64,000 nt of DNA. Origin: Cenococcum geophilum 1.58. Lineage: Eukaryota; Ascomycota; Dothideomycetes; Gloniales; Gloniaceae. The notes below the pieces were generated by a model, which was not told the origin of the DNA, did no database searches, and saw only the letters and a list, made by a program, of their open reading frames with translations. Positions 25,205 to 38,494 of the stretch are shown here, piece by piece. The translations under genes were made by a program, and so were the position numbers. The stretch covers positions 310,550 through 374,549 of the forward strand of contig KV748262.1 in the NCBI GenBank assembly GCA_001692895.1. The letters are read 5' to 3'. Positions within the stretch are counted from its first letter, which is position 1, and the number at the start of each line of letters is the position of its first letter.

Positions 25205-28200
25205 ATGGCTGATTACCCATTGCGACGGACTTCTTCTGCGCAGGTCGTGCCCTCGATCCCACCGCCGCCTCCGCTGCCACCAGCAAAGCAGCCTGCGGCG
25301 TCGACGCGCAGCTATTTCACCCGCTTCGTGACGCAGCCCTTCACCACCTACGGCTCACGGCCTCCCAGCGCGCAAGCCAACCGGCCTGACGGCGGCAGGC
25401 CGAATCCGCTGGTGCCGAGGCTCCTAGGGTAAGTTTCTTCTACTGTCCCGGCAGCCCTGTGTGTGTTTCTATGTATGTCTGTGTGCGCCGGCGTCCCTGC
25501 TCGCCCTGTGCAGCAATTCGGACGTTTTCGGTACAGCCTGGCTCAACCACCACGGGTTAGGCCTCGATACGTCCGACTTGGGTCTAAACCGTCACTAAAT
25601 CCTTTATTTTAGGGTAAGCTCTGGCTCCTCTCAAGATGCAAGCCATAAGACAGGGCTTGAGATTTCAGCCCTTGACATCAACCGCGAGAGGACCCACGCC
25701 ATACTTGCAGGTCGCGAAATCCTAAAAACAATCCGCATAAATGACGCAAAATGCGCTGAAGACATCAACCTTCGGGCAGCCATCATCCAGTATGCGGCCC
25801 ATAATACATCCGGCCCCGGTGCTACTGCCAGGCACCGAGAGACTTTAGAGATTCACGACGTTAAATGGTCTCATGGACAGTTCAGCACACATATTGCAAC
25901 TGCCGCCACTAATGGAAAAGTCATCTTGTACGACCTCAACCGGGCCGGCATGGAGCTGGCAAGATTACACGAGCACCACCGACAGGTGCATAAGGTAGCT
26001 TTCAATCCGCACCAGGGCTATTTGCTACTTTCAGGAAGTCAGGATGCCACAGTTCGGCTGTGGGACCTGCGAGATATGAGAAAAGATGTCATGACATGTC
26101 CGAGCAGAGATAAATACTCTGGACTGAGTGAGGGAGTACGCGACCTTCAATGGTCACCTACTGATGGTGTTGAGTTCGCTTTTGGCACTAATAATGGCGT
26201 AATACAACGATGGGATTTCCGAATCAACAGAGGCCCAAAACTCAAGATCAACGCTCATGATAAGATATGCAATTCTATTGACTGGCATCCTGACGGCAAG
26301 CATCTACTAAGCGCTAGCATTGACAAGACTGTAAGAGTTTGGGACTTTTCATCCGAAGTGCGCAGACAGAAGCCTGCATTTGTCCTTCGAACACCACATC
26401 CTGTGTTCAAAGCAAGATGGAGACCACCGTGTTGGACTGAAGAATTTTACGAGCAAGGTACCTACCAATGCACTCAACTAGCAACGTCGTATGATCGCGA
26501 TCACCCGGTAGTGCACCTATGGGATTTTCGACGACCTTTCCTACCTTTCAGAGAAATCAGTCGTTATAGCAACGCGCCATCAGATATGCTTTGGCACTCG
26601 CGTGATTTCCTCTGGACTGTTGGTCGTGAAGGCGTGTTCACTCAGACCGATGTGCATTTCTCGCCTAAGGTAGTTGATCGTCGCAATATGCAAGCTTTTG
26701 CAGTATCGCCAAGTGGTGAGATTAGCGGATTTGCGCAGAAGAGGCCAGGCCGCAGACGGTCAGGCCTTGAGTACTCCGCCGACGACGCATATATCAGTGA
26801 CAGCAGAGAGAAGCGCAGCAGCCCCGAAAAGAACAGTTTGCGAAGTTCGGCCGACGATAGCGTCGATGAGAGCTTTTTGAGCTCTTCCTTCCGGAGACAC
26901 CATGGCCGATCAGCAAGCAATAGGTCGACCAAGTCATTCGCAAGCACTCCTCCGTCTGAGACGGCAGCTAAAGTCATGTTCTTGACCGACTCCATGGCCC
27001 TACACAGCGACTCTTTCAAGCCAGATCAAATCGCGTTCAGGGGCGTTCTTCCTGGGTCGACAAGTGTACAAATTTTCACTTATCTCGCGCAGAAGTACAA
27101 GACCATCCCACTTCCAGATCCACCAACGTTGGATGCATTTAATGATCTCCAAAGAGTATTTGAGCAAAACGCCGGGTATGCACAACGCGCTGCATTTTAC
27201 AGGCTTGCAGAAACATGGAGGGTTATTGGTGCATCTATCTCGACAGTGACAAGACGAAGAGCAGAGGCACACAGGAAATGGAGACTTGACCGAAAAAGAC
27301 TAACTTCGCCTAATCCTCGGCCACACGCTGTCACCGATTCCTTGGCGCATAACAGACAGCACGCCGTGCTGCTAAAACCTGCAGCTCGTGCCATCTATGG
27401 CACTGACAAAGAACAACCCCAAGGCACATCCGAAAGCACATCCAATCTTGCTACGCCACTTGCAAGACCATTCCCAAGTTCTGAAACGCCATCTGATAGA
27501 GGCCTCCCTCCTCTCCCAGACCCGGATCACGATGAGGAACTCAATCTTCCTCCTGCAGTTATTGGACCACACTCCAGCGGTGACGGCCAGATTTCTCCAG
27601 AAATTGCAAATAAATCCCTCGCACTAAGGCGACCAAGTTTCAATGGACCGCACTGGTATAACTCCTCAAATGATCTTGACGAGCGGCGTGCGATGATCGG
27701 CAGCTGGCGCGCTCCGTCCAGGGCACCGCTAAGTCTCGACCCTCCCAACGCCCAGGGAATCAACATCAATATCCCGCCCCGGCTTGATCGACACGATTCG
27801 GACGAAAGCTTCGCCATGTTTTCCGCATCGACGGATTCGCAACGTGGCGTATCAATGCCAAGCTCGTTCGCCAGCGGAAAGTCCCAGCCGCGGAGCATGG
27901 ATTCCATCCCAGAGAATTGGCGACATCCTCCAATAGACTCAGTGGACCCCACCTTCGGCAATAGTAATCGTCCCCACCAGTTGGGCAACCTCTTGAATCA
28001 AAAAGCCGAAAGCACTGATGCCCATGCAGGTAATCTTGGCAAAAGTATCCAATTCTCACCGATGGCAGTTCCATTTAGCAGGGATAACGCCTCTAAGCAA
28101 GCTAGTCAAGTACAGAGTACAAACGAAGCTGCCCAAACAGCCATTGGCCACAATGGCTTGGACCCACTCGTCGAACAGGATAAGGCCATGCAAGACATAG

Positions 28201-29624
28201 AAACCCTTCGCAAAAACAATCAACTGCTTCATCACGATAGTTCCGGGTCGGAAGTTTACCTGAGCGGCAAGGCTGACCTGTCGGAAATTTCTGCAGATTA
28301 TGCTGAAACAATGGAAGCGAGTGGCACGATCGTGCCTGAAGACGCTGCACCTGAAGACCTTAGATCCCCGCATGCACCCAAGCTACCACCTTCGCTCTCA
28401 CACGCTACGGAGAGCGCCCCAGCTGCACTCGATCCAAGTGCCGAGGACCCAATTATTTTAGCGGACTATCAAGCCACTGGACTCGATATCCACGCCAGTG
28501 GTAGACATGGTGCATCATTTCTCGTAATCGACCTTCTCAAGCAGATCCTCTCATTCCATACCAGCAACCTCTCCGATGCCCAAACGTCTTCTGTTCTGCT
28601 TCTTCTCCTCACACCTCTCCTGCCCCGCACCCACTCCCTCGATGATCCCAGTACCGCCGAAGTCGACGCCACCGGCATTCTCAACACCTACGCCGAACAA
28701 CTGAACGCTCTGGGCATGGCCCCCACGCAAACCCAAACCATCCTCAGCACCCACGTCACACAGCTGCTCGAAACGGGCCTGAACCCTTACCAAGCAGAAT
28801 CGATCCTGACAACATACCACACGCAGCTCCACAGCCTCAGCCTGTTCAACGCGGCCGCGTCGCTGCGGCGTCTTGCTTATCCGACCTACCCGACCGTATA
28901 CGAGCAGGCGTTGAAGGACACGCAGCTCGGGCTGCTGTGCCTCAGCTGCAACTCGCCCATCAATAACCCGCGCGACAAAATGCGCTGTGAGACATGCAAG
29001 CGTGCGCAGGCGCCCTGCCCTATCTGCTGGGGCCGCTATCCAGCCTTCGAGGGCGTCGTGGCCAAGAAAAAAGCAAAGCTACGCGCCTCGTCCGCCTCCT
29101 CGACCTCCACGTCCAAATCCGACCAGCACCGCCGGAAACGCTCCCCGCCTGCTGCGCCGCTCCCCGACGCCGCCCCCGCACCTGATGCCGATGCGCCGAG
29201 CCCCAGCGTCCCGGAGCCGATGCTTGATCCGCGCGCCGTGCTATGGACGTGGTGTCCGCTGTGCGGGCACGGCGGGCACACCGCGTGCTTGAGCGCGTGG
29301 TTTGCCGATCCGTGCATGTCGGACGGGACGTGTGCGACAGAGGGGTGTCTGTGCGACTGCGTGCGGGGGCGGCGGCGGGAGGAACGGCTGCGGGAGGTAC
29401 AGGGGCGGAAGGCCGAGCGCGAGCGCGTGAAGGTGGTGCGGGGGGACGAGTGGAAGGTTGTGGAGAGCAAGGCCGTTGTTGGGGTGCGGGGTGCGTTGGA
29501 GGGTGTGGGTGTGGGTGCGGTGGCGAGTAAGAGGGAGGGCGGCGAGGGGAGGAGGGTTAGGGTTGTGGAGCCTGGTGGTGATGGCGGGTTGGGAGGCGGT
29601 GGGGGGAGGGGGGNGGGAGAATAA
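25205..29624 (+). CDS. RTC1: WDR24/Rtc1 (Sea2) homologue, SEACAT/GATOR2 subunit
   Basis: WD40 plus RING-like protein of the vacuole/lysosome-associated SEA (GATOR) complex that controls TORC1 in response to amino acids. Exon 1 25205-25428 starts at ATG in CGCCATGG context and encodes a Pro-rich leader. Exon 2 runs 25613-29624, in total 1411 aa. WD repeats span about residues 90-400 (SGSQDATVRLWDLRD, SASIDKTVRVWDF). A long disordered Ser/Pro-rich middle follows. The C-terminus holds the zinc module: CLSCNSPIN, RCETCKRAQAPCPICWGRY near 1200, then WCPLCGHGGHTACLSAWF near 1290. A possible 42-bp extra exon (25514-25555) would add 14 residues in frame. The last 60 or so residues are Gly/Arg-rich and include an N at 29614, so the exact end is doubtful. 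Confidence 0.93.
25514..25555 (+). other. Candidate in-frame microexon of the RTC1-like gene
   Basis: Inside the first intron, a segment preceded by GTGCAG and followed by GTTAGG is 42 bp long and enters and leaves in the phase used by the flanking exons. It would encode about 14 residues (NSDVFGTAWLNHHG) without a stop. Skipping it also keeps the frame, so the sequence alone cannot decide whether it is used. Confidence 0.4.
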
Positions 29625-30779
29625 GCTGGGCGGGGTGGAGCGCTGAGATTGGGAGCTTCCGAGATTGATAGGATATACCACGCCAGATTCTGCAAGGATA
29701 GTCTGGTAGGGAGCATGGTCTAGGCGTTACAGGTGTTCCAGGTTTGCTCGGGCTTTTTTTTCGTCCGTGGATATGGGCCACGACTTCATTACACCTGGGA
29801 TCAGCGATCGGTAATCATGTATCATATAATTTGTACAACACCGACTAGAACATATTAAGGTAATGATATTGCTAAACACCCCTCACACAACCTGCCATTG
29901 TCGAAACACCAACTCGACTCAATACATTCAAGCTGCTTGCAAAAACCTGAAGATAATTGGATGTCATAAAATGTCCCGCCCGTATCTGTGCCCCGACGCA
30001 AGGACCTCAGCTGTCAGAGCTCTTCAAGAAGGCAAGTACGCTACGCCGAAACGTAGCGTTCTAATCTCCGGCTGGAAGGGTTCAACTCGACCGTCTCAAT
30101 CATTGGAGTCACCGAAGTGGATTGAGAAAGTCACGGTGAGTGAGTGTGGGAGCCGGGAGGGAGGAGAGAGAGAAAAGGTAGAAGGGATTGTGTAGAATAT
30201 GTTACTTAAGCGGAAGACGTTTGGATGAGGGCTTTAAGCTAGTCTGAATTCATAACTAAATCTCGCGATTGGCTGAACATCATTCAGGATGCTCATAAGA
30301 GCAGCTGCAATATCAGTACTCCGATTATTATCATATCAATATTTGATAAGATATCATCGTCGGCTAGAAGCATCAATTATTGTTTCGTCTTGCGCAATGG
30401 GCATATTAGGGCAGAGGTGGGTTTCGCAGTAAAAAAAGCACAGTTGGGATATGATATATCAATGCGAGCTGGAATGTTTGGTTTGGGTGATTGTTGTTGG
30501 ATTTTGTTGCCGTGTTGAAGATCATGAATCGTGTCATGCCGTCACAGCATCCGGCGTTTTAGCTACAGATATCCGAGTGAGAGAATGAAGACTCCTTGTA
30601 GCCATGCCATAGCATCCCACAAACCCCAAATCTCGAAGTCACAAATCCTGCTTTTCTCGTCAGCTTCAACACCTAAAAGCATCCACCCGGTCTCCATCTA
30701 TCCGAAAGTAGAGATGGGTATGGGTATGGTAAGGAACGGGTAGACTCACCACGCTAATTCTCCTCCGCTCTGCTTCCGC
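29625..30779. other. Intergenic 1.15 kb between RTC1 and RPS21 (convergent)
   Basis: Both flanking genes end here. A frame at 29863-30195 (110 codons) has no recognisable domain and I do not call it a gene. There is an 8-bp hairpin, ACGCTACG / CGTAGCGT with loop CCGAAA, at 30038-30059. The stretch 30200-30520 is AT-leaning but not RIP-like. Confidence 0.5.
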
Positions 30780-31136
30780 TTACCGACTCGCACTCCACAC
30801 ACCCTTCAAGAACCCATCTTTCTGCGCAAGCCTGTTCAGCGAGTCGTCGCTCTCGCCCATGGCGCGCACGAAGCCGCAGAGCGCATATGTCTGGTTCTCG
30901 CCCGTGTATCTGCCGTTCTCGTCGACCTTGCCGACCGAAATCTGCACTGACGCGTGATCCTTGGCTTTGATGATGCGGTTGGTCGCGCTGCACTTGCGGG
31001 GGACGTAACTAAAGGCCCCAATATCAGCTTCAAAAACTCGCGAAATTTAAGGTGGTGGGTTTGGTGGATTCGAGGGGGAAATAGGGAGGGCGAGGGGCAT
31101 TTACAGGTCAACGAGCTCGCCGCGTTCATTCTCCAT
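30780..31136 (-). CDS. RPS21: 40S ribosomal protein S21 (eS21)
   Basis: Small-subunit cytosolic ribosomal protein, needed for 20S pre-rRNA maturation. Two exons, 31136-31105 and 31008-30780, with a 96-bp intron, encode 86 aa, the usual eS21 length. The first exon is [11 protein letters not shown] and the splice restores [14 protein letters not shown]. The rest is the canonical [21 protein letters not shown], then [20 protein letters not shown] and a C-terminal [12 protein letters not shown] small first exon of about 11 codons is common for fungal ribosomal protein genes. It is the last gene of the island; a CACGTG E-box lies 132 bp upstream. Confidence 0.97.
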
Positions 31137-32250
31137 GATGGCAGATGTAGGGATTGGAGGATTGAGGTTATTTGAAGGTTCGTACAGGCGCTTTGCGTGG
31201 AGAGGGCTGAGATGCTGGGATTTTGGGTGAGGTTTGTTGCGGCCGTGGTGGGCTCGCTTAGCAGAGTCACGTGTCACTACAGGTTACACGGTGCATACAG
31301 CCTACCCATACTAAACGATCGGCGCACTAAAAAGTTAACTACCTTAAACAATGACACGGCGATTTAGCCGCTGTTTTCGGCGGTTTGTGACGCGGTTTTC
31401 GGAGGCCCATTTGCCCTAATAAAACACCACACTGTAGATGTTTTTGGTAGGAACTGTCATTCACTGATCGTATGACTGAGGTTGGAGTTTGCCAATAAAT
31501 GCCAAGCCTTACCTCAGCCTTGCCGAGCCCGCCTTGCGGCTCTGCCTTACGGCAAATACCGCATTGGCGCTACGACTGCTGGTTTGTTTTGCACCCACGA
31601 GCAGGTCGCAACATAGCAACATCACTTTGCATGCCACTAGGTCAGTCAGCCCACTATGCATTGTTTTAGGTCAACAATAATCATACACCCCCAAAATGAT
31701 GCGCGCACACCCCCTAACCAATATGCATACACCCCCGTCTAAACAGGCTTAGATCCTGCCTGTTCAGGTTAAAACTCACGTGAATTTAACTTATTTGCAT
31801 CTCCCTCACGAAAATCAAAGTATCAAAATGTAACTTTTATAACCGCAATACCACAATCAAGTCTTAATTTAAACTATAGTACAACCAGCAGACCTTAAGT
31901 CAAATTTAGAATGCACCGAAGGACCCCTTAGCAAAATCCTCCTAAAAGGGTAAAGCCCCGAGACCCCCAAAAGCCTATTAAATACTATCGCCAACACCAG
32001 GCAAGTCACCTGCAGTAATATCTTAGGGATCGTTCGGTTGCTACCCCATATCCACAGTCGATTTTTGATCGCCAGCAACGCCGCACTCTCAACACCCGTC
32101 GAGCGCTATGCGTAGAGCCTGCTGAGCGCTTTCTACTCGCACTAGAATTGTAAGAATCGGCCGTGGGTTGATAGAGATATTCGCGTTTTAAGTTGCGCGC
32201 CGCCATCGTACGAGCACCCCAAAGCACCCTATTAAACTTATATCGCACTA
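31137..32250. other. Transition zone from gene island to AT-rich block
   Basis: Begins with the RPS21 promoter, including CACGTG at 31268-31273. GC-skewed direct near-repeats (CCGCTGTTTTCGGCGG-like) occur at about 31366-31405. From about 31680 the sequence becomes poor in TpG on this strand and has a 7-bp inverted repeat AACAGGC/GCCTGTT at 31742-31764. The stretch 32006-32248 reads open on the minus strand, but I recognise no product; it may belong to the downstream end of the Crypton-like element. No other gene supported. Confidence 0.45.
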
Positions 32251-34536
32251 AAATGAGCCCCTAGGGGGCTATAGACGAAGGCTACAATAGGACCCCTTAG
32301 TATCTTATTAGAAGTTAGATATAGATAATATATATAACTATTTTAAAGCTTTTCTACCCGCTTAAAGCCGTTTATAAAGCTAATCCAGCGAGCACTCCAT
32401 CTGCTCCTGCCGTAGATTAACCTACTATATAGCCGCTTCCTCGCTAACCTTCTGGGCCTACGCGACCCGCTTAATCTCCTTAATAACCTTGAGCCGTACG
32501 GAGTACCATTAGACCTCCTTCTGCCGACCGGCCTGCTATCTACTAGCCCATTTGGAATCCAGCGCTGCTATAAAGGGGTTACCTTCTAGCCCTTTGGTCT
32601 ACTTACGCTAAAGGGTCCGTATAGAGTTTACCGCGCGGCTTATACAGTATATAGGTAAAGACTCGGACCTTGGCTCTAGCTAGGACTGCGGCTCTAGCTA
32701 CGGCTGCAGCTGTAGCTGTAGCTACGGTAGTGGTGGCGGCGAAGCTATACGGGAAGGAGAGCCTATAGCGCTTGCCTGGGCGGATGTATATCTACTAGAT
32801 CCCGTAATAGATAGAGCTAAAGGGGCCGCTTTTATAGGCGGACGTGGGGGGTTAGTAGACCGGCCCTAAGGCCATATAGCTGCCGCCGATGCTACTGCCG
32901 CAGCTGTAGCTAAAGGGGCTTCTAGTTAAAATATAAGGCCGCTAAATACTAGCAATTAAAGCTATAAAGACTAGGCCCGCTAGGACTTATCTAAATAATC
33001 TAATAAGCCCTTAACCTTGCTAGCTATTTGCTTATTTTTAGTATATAGAGCCTTTAGTTAGTTAGTAAGGAGTAGTATAGCCTAGTAGAAAATTAATAGC
33101 TAGTTTAGGCTCCCCTTTTCTTCCTATAGGTAGGGCTTTAGCTCCTACGCAAAGACCTTATACGCCTTATACTAAAAAACAGGGTAGCTCTATACTAGAT
33201 AGCTTAGAAATATCTTATAAAGGGCTACTAAGTCCTATAAAATAACCTTATAAAGGTAAAAGAGAAGGGTTATAACCCTTATAGCGGCAAGGCCGTTAAT
33301 CTAATATAGCTATAGGCTAAAACAGCCCTTCCATTTATCCAGTTTAGGCTATATTATTAATAGCAGTATATTAGGCGGCGTAATACCTATATAGCGGATT
33401 TTAAAGCAGCTTATCTATAAGGGATGTCTTACTATTAACCTTATAAACTCTTATAGGAAAGAGTTTAAGTAACAGCCTACTATTTGCTCTTAGTTTTACC
33501 TCCTATTACGCTAAATCTAGTCCTTACTAACCCCCTTTAGCTCCGCTATTTTAGCGCTAGCGCTCTACCTAATATATATCTTCTTCTTTAAGAAGATACT
33601 AATATACTAAAAGGCCTTTATAACCTAATCTCGCTGCAAGTTATATAAGAGGGCCGCCTCGCGGTTCTTTATACTGCTCTTAATTAGGCATATATTATAC
33701 TATACTAAGCGCCTACTAAAGTTCGGAAATAGCTTAGTATTAAAATCCCAGCGGTATAGGAGATAGAAAGCTAGCCCGCTAAGTATATAAACAAGTGGCT
33801 TTTTATTCCGTAAGGCCCTAATAGTCTTAAGGCGGCTATACTAGTTCTACTTACCTACGCGTATAGTAAATATTAGGGGCATATAGCGCGTAGGGCCTTT
33901 ATTCTTAAACTTAAAGGTAAATAGATCTAAGATCTTAGCGGAGCGTTTATTGCCGCTGTGGGTAAGTATATAGTGGCCTAGTAGGATATTAATAAGCGTG
34001 TAGGAGTAGCACTCTAGGGATAAGGCGGCGCCCCTAGCCTAAAGCTCGCGGTAGATACTCTAAAACTTATCCTTAGTATAGCCGTCTAGAAGGGTGTTTC
34101 TACCCTTATCGGCAAACTACTCTTTCTTATACTGCGCGTCCCTTTACTATAGCGTCTTTAGGTACTCCCTAACGCTATTCTCCCGCGAAGATAGGTAGCT
34201 ATTTATTTTTATAGCTTTCTATATCTAATAGAGGTCCGTTAAAGCAGTAATATAGCCGTAAACTAACCGCCATAAGAGCTGCGTCTCCTCTTAGGGTATA
34301 TTTCCGTTAGCTTTACGGCTCTTCCCTTTTAAGGGCTAGCCTATAACCTCCTTAATAAGAAAGAGAAGTAGCTTATCTTCCGTAATAGTATTACTATTAT
34401 AATACTACTTCTGTTTATAAAAGGCCTAGAGCTAAATAACGCGTTAGCTATAGGCCGCAATACTTTTAGTAAGAGGGGGGAATTATATCCTTCTTACCTT
34501 AAACTCTTTCTACTTTAGGTTATACGCTAAAGACAT
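32251..34536 (-). pseudogene. Crypton-like tyrosine-recombinase element, RIP-degraded
   Basis: Reading the minus strand from an ATG at 34536, with stops ignored, gives a protein like fungal Crypton recombinases with a Gcr1/Ndc10-type DNA-binding part. Recognisable stretches include VREYLKTL near 34160, RNTLLDGYTKDKF near 34110, HYILTHSGNKRSAKILDLF near 33950, KKPLVYILSGLAFYLLYRWD near 33790, and KGVSKDQI near 33540. The far end has a Gly/Val/Ala-type low-complexity tract from CTGTAG/CTACGG repeats (32690-32745). More than a dozen TAG/TAA codons sit where Gln or Trp is expected. Such elements excise and integrate by a tyrosine recombinase. I could not define its ends or a target duplication. 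Confidence 0.65.
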
Positions 34537-34635
34537 ATTCTTAGGCCTAGCGGTACGCGTAAGGGTAAGGATATACTGCGCGTTAGCGCGTAATTCGGCA
34601 TTATTAGCAATATTAATCTCTACGCGGTTGGTTAG

Positions 34636-35063
34636 TATAACGAAGCCTTATAGGAGATACTACGGTGGACTTGTTAATGGGCTAGGTATATAGGTATAGA
34701 ATAGTCAACAACATAAACATAACTGGTGGAGTAGTTGCCCAATAGATTAACTCTAATTATATTCTGAGATTTACTATAAAGGAGAGAACTATTTAGGTAG
34801 GGACTGTAGTCCTTTAAATACACAACCGTACTCCTAAGAAATCCCCTCTATATATAAAGTACGTATTATACATATTATACGTACATTCCTCTTATATACT
34901 GCGTATACTACGTATACTACGTATAATGTTATATAACCTTAGCTACTATTCCTTATTATATAGTTCTATTAGCTTTATTCTAAACCGTACCTAAATTAAT
35001 TAACTAGCTTCTTCTAACTTCTCTCTTAGTAGTTATAATATTATACTTAAAGCGTCTATAATA
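34636..35063 (-). repeat. 3' LTR of A2
   Basis: The reverse complement aligns along its length with the 420-bp A1 LTRs. It runs from TATAACGAAG (TGTAACGGAA in A1, reversed) to AGCGTCTATAATA (AGCATCCGTAACA). It is about 428 bp. Confidence 0.88.
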
Positions 35064-37886
35064 CTATCTCCCTTTTTTTTTTATCTTTATCCTTAAAGAT
35101 CCTAAATATCTCTAAGTTGTTTACTAAAGGTATAATATCCGTCTAATTAATTTAGTTAATATTATTACTTATTATACCTAAAGTTTCTTTTTCTTCGCAA
35201 GCGCAATGTCATACTCGTACTATTACTGTGATATTATCTCTTAGTAAGATTATACTATCTCTATATTCTTATTATTTAAAAGAGGGGTTAGTTTATATTA
35301 CGCCAGCGAACCCATTTTTATAATAACCGTTCTCTTACTTAGAGTGTACTAAAGCAAATATTTATTTATTCTATAACGTTTGCTTTATCTCTAATACTAA
35401 ATATACGCGACCTATTACTCTTAATAGTTATTTAGTTCCCTAATTAATTTATCTTAGGGTTTTATATTTAATCTACTACTACGCAGCTAAATAATAAACT
35501 ATCTTAGGCTCTTATTAAGCTGGAACGTTTTTATAATATAGAGTAGAAGGCCCTAAAGGCTCGTATTACGGCGTCTACTTAGTTACTCCGTCTTAAAAAG
35601 GGTTATAAGAAGGTCCGTTTTAAAGAGTAAAAACTTATAAAATAAGGTTTATAGGAACTTAGTAATAAAAGAATAAATTCTCTTTTAACTAAGAAGAAAA
35701 TAGATCTAAGTAGTTTAGCAACTGCTCTTTTTAGGTCCCCTTTAGGTAACTTATTTTTTAGTAATCCTTTTTTATTAATGCTGCCTAACCTAATCTCTTC
35801 TAATACTCCTTTACCTTTCTTATAGCATTCTTTAAATTCTCTAGTAGTTCCTAGGTAGTCTTATTATAGCCTATCTACTTAACCTTATACTATATTTTAT
35901 AATTAATATCCTTATAACTAATAATCTTTAAAACTTACTATTTGTATTCCTTTTATCCTCTATATATATCTACCTTATAGACTAGTAGCTTAATGTTCCT
36001 ATATACTAGTTCTAGTATTATAATATACTATATAGGGTAGATTTTTATCTTAGCTAATAGGTTTAACTTAAATATAACTGGTAAAATCCTCTATATAATT
36101 TTAAAAGGTCCTAATCTAACGTAGTTTAACTTCTTACTTAGTTATTAACTCTTAAAATTTTTATATAGTAGCTATACTTTATCTCCCTCCTTAAGATCTA
36201 GTCCCTTAGATCTCTTAGCATTATAGTACTTTTTTATTCTCTTTTATACCTTTTTTACTAATTCCATAAGGTCTATATAAAGATTTATTAGTATCTTTAT
36301 TTTTTCTTTAGCTATACTACTTGTTCTCTTTACCTATTTTAGTAATAATAATATTCTTAGCTTATATCTATAATTTGCCTTAAATAGTAATATATCTATT
36401 CCTTTTTATAGTATTATATTATATATAAACTATATAACTAGTAATAACAATACCTAATTATTTTACGCGTAATTAATATAATATCTTAGATACTATTCTA
36501 GCGTTTAATTTAATCTTTCTATTTAACTGTCTGTCTGCGGGTAATATATAGTAGAAGTTACTACTTAAACTCCTTACTTTACTAAGAATACTTCCTAAAA
36601 TACTGCTATAAATCTTAGATCTTTATCTAATATAATCTTACTTAGTACTTTATATCTTATAAATACTTCCTTAATATAGATTTTAGTAATATCTTTTGCT
36701 AAGATTTCTTCTATATATGCTATAAAATAGCCCTATTTAGTTAACTTGTTTACTATTATTAAGATTATATTATACTTTTATCCGGTAATAGGATTTTTTA
36801 ACTTTAGTAATTTAATAATAAAGTCCTATAATATAACCTCCTATAGTCTCTCTGGTATTTTAATAGGCTATAGCCCTCTATATAGCTTATGCCTTATTAA
36901 TTTATTCCTTTAGTAATCTAAATATTCTTTTATAACTTTTTATACTAAGCCCTAGATTCCGTTAATAATAATTTTTTTTAAAAGTCTAGATACTAAGCCT
37001 ATTGCTTTATTATATCCCTAAGTTATTCCCTTATAGAAATCTTCTATAAAATACTCTACTATGCTTTTTAGGATATACTTCGCCTCTTTATACTTATACA
37101 GTATTTCCTTTTCTAGATATTTTAACTATTCTTCTAGCTATACTTTAAAGATTTTTTATACCTAAAAGCTTTCTAGTATCTTATAGACTTTTTCTAGTTT
37201 ATTATTCTCTTAAGTTGCTATTAGCTTAGGGTAATTATATCTAATTAACCTATTACTATTTCTGCGTAGCATTACTTTTAATAGTTTTTTTATTATTTTA
37301 TAGTTTAGCCTTTCTATTAAGTATATTTACTCTTATATTCTTAGTTCCTTTAGTATATTAAATCTTAAAATAGTATTCTATAAGCATCTCTACCTATTTA
37401 ACCTATCTTTAATTAAGTTCTTTTATTATTAGGGACCCTATTAGGTTCTTATAATCTATTTTAACTATAAATAGTTTTTTTTATACCTTATAAAAATGCT
37501 CTTTATTTTTTAAGTACTATAATTATACCTAGCAACTCCTTATTACAGACGTTATAGTTTAACTCTAGTAGTATTATTTTTTAACTATAGTATACTACTA
37601 GGTACTATATGTCCTTATATCTTTATAGTAAGTATACTCCTAGTATATAGTCTAATATATCCGTTTCTATAACTATGTCTAGTCCTAGTTAATAGATTTT
37701 AAGGATTAGCTCCTAAGTAAATAGCTCCTTAAATTCCTTAAATAATTTCCTTTATTTATCTCCTTATACCTATAGTTTCTTTTTCTTTATAAGCCTAGTA
37801 AACGGTTTAATATTCTTTAACTATTATACTATAAACCTTCTATAGTAGTTGCAAAATCCTAAAAATAATCTTAACTATATTATATT

Positions 37887-38107
37887 TGTTGGGAATAAAG
37901 GCAAGGGGTCACCATATAAGGCATATTGCCATCACGTATAGCAAGTTGCCGTTACATGCGGCAAGTTGCCGTCACGTGTCGCCGCGGCACTAGCGTGGCG
38001 AGGAGCCTTAAGCTCCTCGCCCTTCCTTATAAATACAACAAAAAGAATAACAATCATCATACTATCTACGAACTGTAGCTACGTAATATCACCTTATATA
38101 ACCAACA
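37887..38107 (+). repeat. 5' LTR of copia element D
   Basis: Starts TGTTGGGAATAAAGG and ends ATAACCAACA. Contains a doubled unit GCAAGTTGCCGT(T/C)AC near 37941-37976 and an inverted GAGGAGCCTTAAGCTCCTC hairpin at about 37999-38017, just before a TTATAAAT TATA-like box. Confidence 0.92.
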
Positions 38108-38494
38108 CTAATTAGTAGTTAACTTCACTATTATACTATAGAGCAGCTAGGTATTCCACTAAGAAGAGATAAGCCACTATACTAGTGCTACTCGTACTAA
38201 AGGGAGCTGTCTTTTAAGGTTAGAACTAGTCCTAAACCTTAAATAGAACTCTTTTATAAATTTAAGGATCTAAAGGCTAGAACTAGTCCTAAGCCTTTCT
38301 AAGATTATAGATTCTTGCGTCTATTACGCAGAATAATACGCTTTACGAGTCTTTATAATTTAAGGCCAGAACTGGTCCTAAGCTCTATAATTATAAATAC
38401 ACATCACAAACGCGTACTAAACAATAAATATATATTACAAACGCGTACTAAATAATAATCCCTACGCCAATAACACTTCCCTCCCTCCAAAAAC

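Noticed and set aside
29863-30195. 110-codon open frame as a gene
   Set aside because: No recognisable domain, low-complexity end, lies between two convergent 3' ends, and open frames of this size are expected by chance in this composition.
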